A DNA stretch of 64,000 bases. It comes from Dryococelus australis (Eukaryota > Arthropoda > Insecta > Phasmatodea > Phasmatidae). A program made the translations under genes and the position numbers. Below are positions 58,440 to 64,000 of the stretch, piece by piece (position 1 is the first letter of the stretch; every line of letters begins with the position of its first letter). Below the pieces are notes generated by a model. The model was not told the origin of the DNA. It searched no databases and was given only the letters and a program-made list of their open reading frames with translations. The DNA is taken from positions 138,244,663-138,308,662 of the forward strand of contig CM057000.1 of the NCBI GenBank assembly GCA_029891345.1, given 5' to 3'.

Positions 58440-60035
58440 TTCGACGTCACCTAAGATTGATGGTTTTGAAATCATGACTTTCTAAATCTGTCTTGTAGAA
58501 TAAAATGTATTTGTGATCCTTTTTGACTTGCAACACAAGAATATCATTTCATGTCACATGTCCATTTTCATCTACAGTGAAATTGCTTCCCATTTCAGCA
58601 GATAATGCCTTAAAGTCACGGAATTCGGTTAAGTTCGTTTCTCTCACACGATAGAGCGTTCCTGTCTTTTCGGAACACTGCACAATTCCAGTCCACCGTG
58701 AAGGTACGTAAACAGGCCCGCTTTTCATACCTCTATTGTCGTTTTTCGATACAAGAATGCATAGAATCCCCAGCATTCTGCGTGTGTCCTACAACAAAAT
58801 ATTTGTGTGTGAGGGACTCTACCTTATGGAATGTCAGGGTGGCAAACAGATACGTTGTAGCTAAGAAATTGTTTTCATTTCGAGCACAACAATTATTGCT
58901 GTAAAATACAAAATCTTTACAGTTGGTAGACTTTATGTACTCATACACACATTATGCAATTTCTATTGCTCCTTTGTTTCCAGATACCTCACTCCAAAGG
59001 TAACAGTGACCATTCTTTGGTGCATTGTCAAATATTGTAAAATGATAAAGTTTAGTCTCCTCTTAATAGTAAAATTCTGATAACTCGCCGCATGGTGTCT
59101 GAAGTACTCACTGGAAGTCAAAGTCACATACTCATATTTGGCTGTTTTCCGAGTGCCATTTCCACATTAGCCCTTTCCATTTCCCTTTATATTTGTTTGC
59201 TTATAACGTGGTTCTGATATATACCTTCCAGATGCACCTTTTCCTCATGACTGGCATTATTATATTGCACGCCAAATACACGCATGTCCTTTCGAGGTGT
59301 GAAAAAACCTAAATTAAATTCATTATTGAAGACTCGTGTGTAAGTGTTCTCCTTAGCACATACCTATTTTGCTGTGCTACATTTTTCCATCATACAGCCG
59401 GCACAGTTGAGAAATCCTTAGGCTCCCATATAAATAAAGTTTTTTTTTGTGTTTGAGTACGTAAGTAGTGGCTTTCTATTACGGGGAAGGATGTGACTGC
59501 GAATTCCTTCTAATATAACCTCATCTGGTTTTCTGCGATTTTTTTTTTGCTTGCCACGATTGTCTGGACCTACAATGCCTAGTTCATCCAACTTGTTCCA
59601 CGCTTTATAAGCATACCTCTGGCTTACTCCTGAAGTATCCGAGAAGAATTGTTTTGCAGACTCTTAGTTTTCTGTCATTGACACTCGAGCAATATGCAAG
59701 ATTGTTTGCACGTTTACGCATACTTTTCTGAGTGGGTTCTATTTCCACCACGCTGTTGACAATAAATGTACGCTGCTTAGTTATGCCACCTCATGTCCAG
59801 AAACTACTATGAATTTCTCACACCTCTGATCTTGGGAATATTTTGTGTGACAATGCAGGTAGCACGTTTTCTTGCATGGCGGCTTCATTTCATGTGCAGG
59901 AATGTTCTAACCTTTTGTAAATATACATCCTTCACATTTGTTCCTTTTTTCTTCCGGATATTTGTCAACCAATCATTTTCATTGCGCTGTCTTTTCCGTG
60001 TTCCATTTTCAGTTTTCCCCAGAACAGAAAATATA
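58440..60035 (-). pseudogene. Decayed gene of an insect multicopy family with an RNase H-like C-terminal region (DUF7869-type)
   Basis: Read from 60035 downward, fragments of one protein appear in order: TRKRQRNENDWLTNIRKKKG (basic N-terminal part), SGVSQRYAYKAWNKLDELGI with VGPDNRGKQKKNRRKPDEVI (59.5-59.65 kb), RVFNNEFNLGFFTPRKD (about 59.3 kb), KLYHFTIFDNAPKNGHCYLW (about 59.03 kb), FVFYSNNCCARNENNFLA and SLTHKYFVVGHTQNAGDSMH (58.75-58.93 kb), and GMKSGPVYVPSRWTGIVQCS (58.7 kb). The spacing and order match a repetitive insect protein family whose C-terminal region carries acidic residues in S/N-D/N-x-C and GHTQ-x-x-x-D-S-x-H motifs, probably a transposase-like fold. Several frame changes and stops make this copy dead. 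The family assignment is from remembered motifs. Confidence 0.68.
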
Positions 60036-60755
60036 ATTGTTTTTTAATATTAAAATATTCCCTATATTTCATCATGACTTGTATATTTGAATCCCAATAA
60101 GAGCGGTATAAATATTTTGAGCCTACCTGTATGGTCTTCGGTAGACGAGCTATCCTTACTGCATACGGGTAAGCTACTGTTTAACTCTTTAGGGGCCCAG
60201 CTTGGGTCTGCATTTGCAATGGTTACAGAACATACTTGTAACTGATGTATACCTTAAGAACACGTTTCATTCAAGTTGGTCGCACAACAGTTAACACTTC
60301 TATGTTGACAATGGTGGCAAACAGCTTTAAGTCACAGTACCAACCATTGAAATTAATTTATTCCTAACAGCAAAACTGTGGGTTGCCACAGTTTTACGAA
60401 TAATTCATCGCCCACTCATTGACAGGAAAACTGTGGTATTATAGATATGACAGTCATTGTATTTATAACCCATGTAAATTCATAAATGTCAAAACTTCAG
60501 TTCCATGCATAGCCTGCTGTAATATTTTTTTTAGAGATACGACAATTTTACTCTTCGATAGCTTATGAAATTGTCATTCTGGATGTGGACTTACCTCAAA
60601 ACTCAGTTTTTGGGAGTTACCACAGTTTTATTCTGGGGGTGCGATATATGTTTTCGGCTCCTTTTTTCGTGATTACCTACACCCGAAGATTGTCGGTCGA
60701 ATTTCGATACACCCTATATATAATTTTTACATGTTGGCTGACCTTCGTAGCTTCA
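60036..60755. other. Non-coding stretch with inverted-repeat hints
   Basis: AAAACTGTGG is found inverted as CCACAGTTTT several times (about 60375-60400, 60427-60436, 60619-60628), suggesting a small inverted-repeat element of about 200-260 bp. GTCGAATTTCGATACACCCT near 60695 resembles a terminus seen in insect DNA transposons, without a partner. No gene. Confidence 0.35.
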
Positions 60756-61250
60756 TTTACCCCGTACCGCTTGTGAGAATGGAGAACTGTGTGAAGGTGA
60801 GGCGAGCGGTAATCCCAGAACCTCGTGGAGATTTACAAAAGGATGCCACCGCGTGCCGCCACGATAAGTCCATCGTGATTCGCGCGCTCCTCACCTTGGG
60901 CGGATTGAACTTCTGATGTTATCTTTAAAAGAGATTTCTGGTCGACGCCATATCATCTCTCAGCGTGACTCGGTGGTGCGGGGGAACATTCGAGATCGGA
61001 CCAGTGAAGACTATTCAAGCTGCGACGACGGGCCTCCAGGCGGGTAGTTTTGAGAGTTGAGGGTTCGGGGGATTGTGCGACCTTCAGCGAGATGCACGCG
61101 AAGCGACGAGCCAGTAGAGCGACGAGTGGCAAGGAAAGTGACCAGCGGGAGTGCAGTCTATGGACTGCGAGCATTGATACAGTGAAGAGTGAGACTGGCG
61201 GGCGGGACTGTCGAACTGTATGCGTGAGTAACAAACATTTGGAATGATGG
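60756..61250. other. GC-richer island
   Basis: CpG-containing, apparently single-copy block. Long overlapping frames on both strands (for instance 60953-61312 minus) have no recognisable domain. Confidence 0.3.
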
Positions 61251-61374
61251 AAAAAGACTGCATATGTGTAAACAATGAAAGTGAATAAAAACGAATATAG
61301 AGGCTTTATCAAGGACTTTAATTATAATTGAGATAGACATAACATACTGCGCTCATAGCGTTTAACAAACCTAA

Positions 61375-62099
61375 TACACCGAGAGAAAATCGTGCAAAAT
61401 ATTTGTTTGTATAAGGCCAACTATATATATAGTTGCCCTAACAACATATAATGTTGAGCAAACAAAATTCGAAAAGTAACAAAATTACTTTTGTTCGTCT
61501 AACAAAATATATGCTTGAATAAACAAAATCTCTCTTTTTATCGAAAAAAAATTAAACTGTCAACTGAATATTTTGTTGAATCAACTCTGTATATTTGTTT
61601 GGCCTCTCATTTGACTGCCTTCGTACAAAAATACAGCTCGAGAATTTGTTTGTATTTTTTGTGATAGTTAGTAAAGTTGGTGCATCTACTGATGCTTTAC
61701 AATCGTATAAGCACATCAATAACAAAAATGCAACAAGAAGCTGTAAAACATGAAATATTTGTTTGCACACGTTGTCCAATATTTGCAGTATATCTATTTA
61801 AAAGCTTTCGCTTTGGCTGAGATTACTAAGGCGTAGCGCTCGGACGCAGATGATGAAGGGTTCGAAACTCGGTCGAGCCTGTAACTTTTCTTTATATCGG
61901 CCCAAGCTATTTAATGCACATGTAGCCAAACTAATCTTTAGCTGCACAAACCAAATCTTACAGTTTGGGGCAACCGAGCGAGAACAACGAGATAATTTGG
62001 TTTCAGCAACAAAATATTTCCTTGCCCCTAAACAAACAAATAACTTGGTTGCACCAAAGAAATCTTGTTTGATTCAACGAAACCTTTTTCTCCGTGTAG
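61375..62099 (+). mobile_element. Dispersed repeat family C, copy 3, full length (~725 bp)
   Basis: The most complete copy. The left end TACACCGAGAGAAAAT and right end, reverse complement TACACGGAGAAAAAGG, form imperfect inverted repeats. The order inside is CAAAATATTTGTTTGTATAA, ATATTTGTTTGGCCTCTCAT, a tRNA-like block (61815-61880), then GTTTGGGGCAACCGAGCGAG and GATTCAACGAAACC. No frame encodes a recognisable protein. It looks like a non-autonomous DNA element that carries a tRNA-like module. Confidence 0.75.
61815..61880 (+). other. tRNA-like block inside repeat family C
   Basis: GGCTGAGATTACTAAGGCGT resembles an A-box region and GGGTTCGAAACTC a B-box 40 bp later. It is homologous to 45793-45858. 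Confidence 0.5.
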
Positions 62100-62321
62100 T
62101 CGCGATAGATAATTTATTGTTGTAAATAATAGCTGTGTGACTTAATTAAAAACCATATTTAGTTCCCATATTTTTTATTAAGACATCCGTGCCTCACGAT
62201 CTCGGATACGCAGCTCTGGTCTCAAGCAAAATTATATATGTATGTTTGTAACGTATAAATTGCACTTAAATAAGAAATCGACTTTCAAAGTTAATTGGGC
62301 ACACTTTAGGATATACTTTCA

Positions 62322-62470
62322 TCGCTCATTTTGTACCCATGTGCCATGAGCAAAAATATAAAATTAACATTTCGATGGACCTGCTGACTTTATTCTTACG
62401 CCATCCAAGTAAACCCATGCAAATTTTTGCAATATAAATACTTCTCTAATACGCAAATTCATATTTAAAT
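62322..62470 (+). mobile_element. MITE fragment, long size class
   Basis: TGAGCAAAAATATAAAATTA, ATTTCGATGGACCTGCTGAC and TTTATTCTTACGCCATCCAA match the inner-left part of the long-class MITE. Both termini are lost or too diverged. Confidence 0.55.
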
Positions 62471-63170
62471 GTGTGTAAGACATAAAAAATTAATTCCACT
62501 ATCCATGATTTTCAAACATAGCACTCACATAATAACGTCTGGTTTTAAGATGTATTTTTAGTAATTCAATGCCAACTTAACTAGGAATTTGCATGCCAAC
62601 TTTTTTCAGATTTCCCGTAAGGAACACTTCCAGCATCTCGACACTCGACACACAATCCAGTGAAATCATCAAGGCAAGTTATTATTAAACAACAGTTCCA
62701 AATAATATATGTAACGTGCAGAAATCAGTAGTACATGTTAATCAACGTTTATTAGCAGCGTATAAATTAGCAAAATATTATTTCCCGTTAGAATATTCTT
62801 AATTAGCCAGTTTTTTGGCTTCAGAGTTTAATTTTTCATTTCTTATTCTAACGAAATATAAATCAAGTTACCTAAGTATAATCGTGGAAGTAGTATATTA
62901 GTGACACTGTGTTTAGTAATACTAAGTTTATTTTAGGAGAATTCTGAAATATGTGATTTAATGTCTCCTCGTTCTGTGGCCGTCCGGGGTAATTCTTTCA
63001 GCCTCGAGATACGAGAAGATTGGCGACCACGCCATTGTATCATTTAGCACACAACACGCAGTTGTGTTGTTACAGAATTTCTCACGTTACCATGGACAGC
63101 CCATATAGTAAATATACTCAAGTTTGCCCATCGCGTGCTCGCGAAACGCACACTTGAGAGAGATGCGAGG
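62471..63170. other. AT-rich non-coding stretch
   Basis: No gene or repeat family recognised. Confidence 0.42.
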
Positions 63171-63508
63171 CTATAATCCATTCACGGTTACTTCATCTGA
63201 TGCCCTTCTAAAGTCCTACTTACAGGATATTCCTCCGCCTAGCGCAAGCTAAGTCCGGAAAATTACACCAGAGGACAACGCACCGAATTCCTGCGCACTT
63301 ATTTTGCATGAGAACTAATTATTTCTGGGCGCTACCAACACTGATATTTTCTCACTGTTTTAATTCGTGTTTATTATAAAATTTAAAAAAAAATGTATAA
63401 ATAAAACATAGGTTAAAAACGCTTGAGACATGGCTCATTTAGGAAATAACTAGATACGCGATACGTGGGGTGATTTTTCAAAGGTTTGCGAAGAATCTGT
63501 GCGTGGAC
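63171..63508 (+). repeat. Dispersed repeat family B, copy 3
   Basis: It matches 10785-11196 and 38530-38910 (TCCATTCACGGTTACTTC, AAAATTACACCAGAGGACAA, GGGCGCTACCAACACTGATA, GATTTTTCAAAGGTTTGCG). Confidence 0.78.
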
Positions 63509-64000
63509 TATAGCAGCGGGTGCTGCAGATGAGTGGTTCGAGCCTTGTCTCCTTACCCACCGCTACGAACCTTAGTGAAATATCCTCCTTTACGTGTGAA
63601 ATAGAGCGGCACGAAGCATGCCCGGGGAAGAAGGAGGCGATAGGAAAGACGGGGCCCGGATGTCTGATGCCGACGAATCGACGTTCTTACAGTGCGTGGA
63701 GTGGAGCGGAGAGCGTTTAAAACTGCACGCCCTTGCAGTTTAAAACTGCACGCCCTTGCAGTTGGTAGAGGGAACCGGCGACGACGAAAGTTCCCGCTGC
63801 ATCTCGCGCGAGCTCCGGTCAGAATCACAACCCTGCGAGTTCATTTCGCGGCGTCGCTGACGCCCGGGCATGGCACTAAATGAACTTATTATTTCAACCA
63901 GAGGATGCCCGTTTCTGTACTTTCCCCGTGAGTTAAATGGCAGCGCGCTTTACCGCCGAGTCCCTTTGGAAGAGGTATTGTCTCTGACTTCTCTTCCTGT
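63509..64000. other. GC-richer island with a 23-bp tandem duplication
   Basis: GC-rich, CpG-containing and not similar to the rest of the window. Two exact copies of a 23-bp unit (TTTAAAACTGCACGCCCTTG plus CAG) lie at 63716-63738 and 63739-63761, and each unit can form a hairpin (CTGCA paired with TGCAG). Frames on both strands have no domain. The island may continue beyond the window. Confidence 0.4.

Overview
The window reads as non-coding, repeat-dominated arthropod DNA, most likely from an insect with a large, transposon-rich genome. It is AT-rich, with long (TA)n, (GT)n, poly-T and poly-G tracts, eukaryotic tRNA-derived SINEs, non-LTR and LTR retrotransposon ends, and DNA transposons of types common in insects. 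I found no intact protein-coding gene, no rRNA and no functional tRNA. Nearly all open reading frames are short and arise by chance or from repeats. The recognisable coding sequence belongs to decayed mobile elements.

Layout. 0-15 kb: AT-rich DNA with a 1.0-kb inverted-repeat element carrying a LINE 3' end (4.05-5.05 kb), a short hairpin element (10.4 kb), a MITE (12.8 kb), a SINE (14.4 kb) and GC-richer islands at 7.6, 9.9 and 13.1 kb. 15.2-19.2 kb: one ~4-kb foldback-like element with long inverted arms that both contain the same 119-bp minisatellite. 20.6-22.8 kb: one dead DDE transposase gene broken by a 157-bp triplication, two MITEs and a SINE. 26.4-27.4 kb: decayed minus-strand coding sequence I cannot name. 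30.0-30.9 kb: a dispersed repeat split by a LINE 3' end. 34.4-37.3 kb: a Ty3/gypsy-type relic between two ~260-bp direct repeats. 38-48 kb: SINE, MITE and hAT-like copies and a GC-rich island with TAATTA motifs (46.7-47.3 kb). 48.8-49.9 kb: a 33-bp minisatellite abutting a 551-bp Tc1-like deletion derivative. 51.8-55.6 kb: MITEs, an inverted-repeat element and a 31-bp tandem array fused to a MITE end. 58.1-60.0 kb: a MITE abutting a decayed gene of an insect multicopy family with an RNase H-like C-terminal region. 61.4-64 kb: further dispersed repeats.

The parts do not form a pathway. What links them is shared repeat families. The MITE family has two size classes with shared termini (about ten copies or fragments). 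There are two SINE families and at least four other dispersed families. Nesting gives a relative order of insertion at several sites. The GC-richer single-copy islands are the only candidates for host regulatory sequence, for instance in a large intron or intergenic region, and that is inference only.
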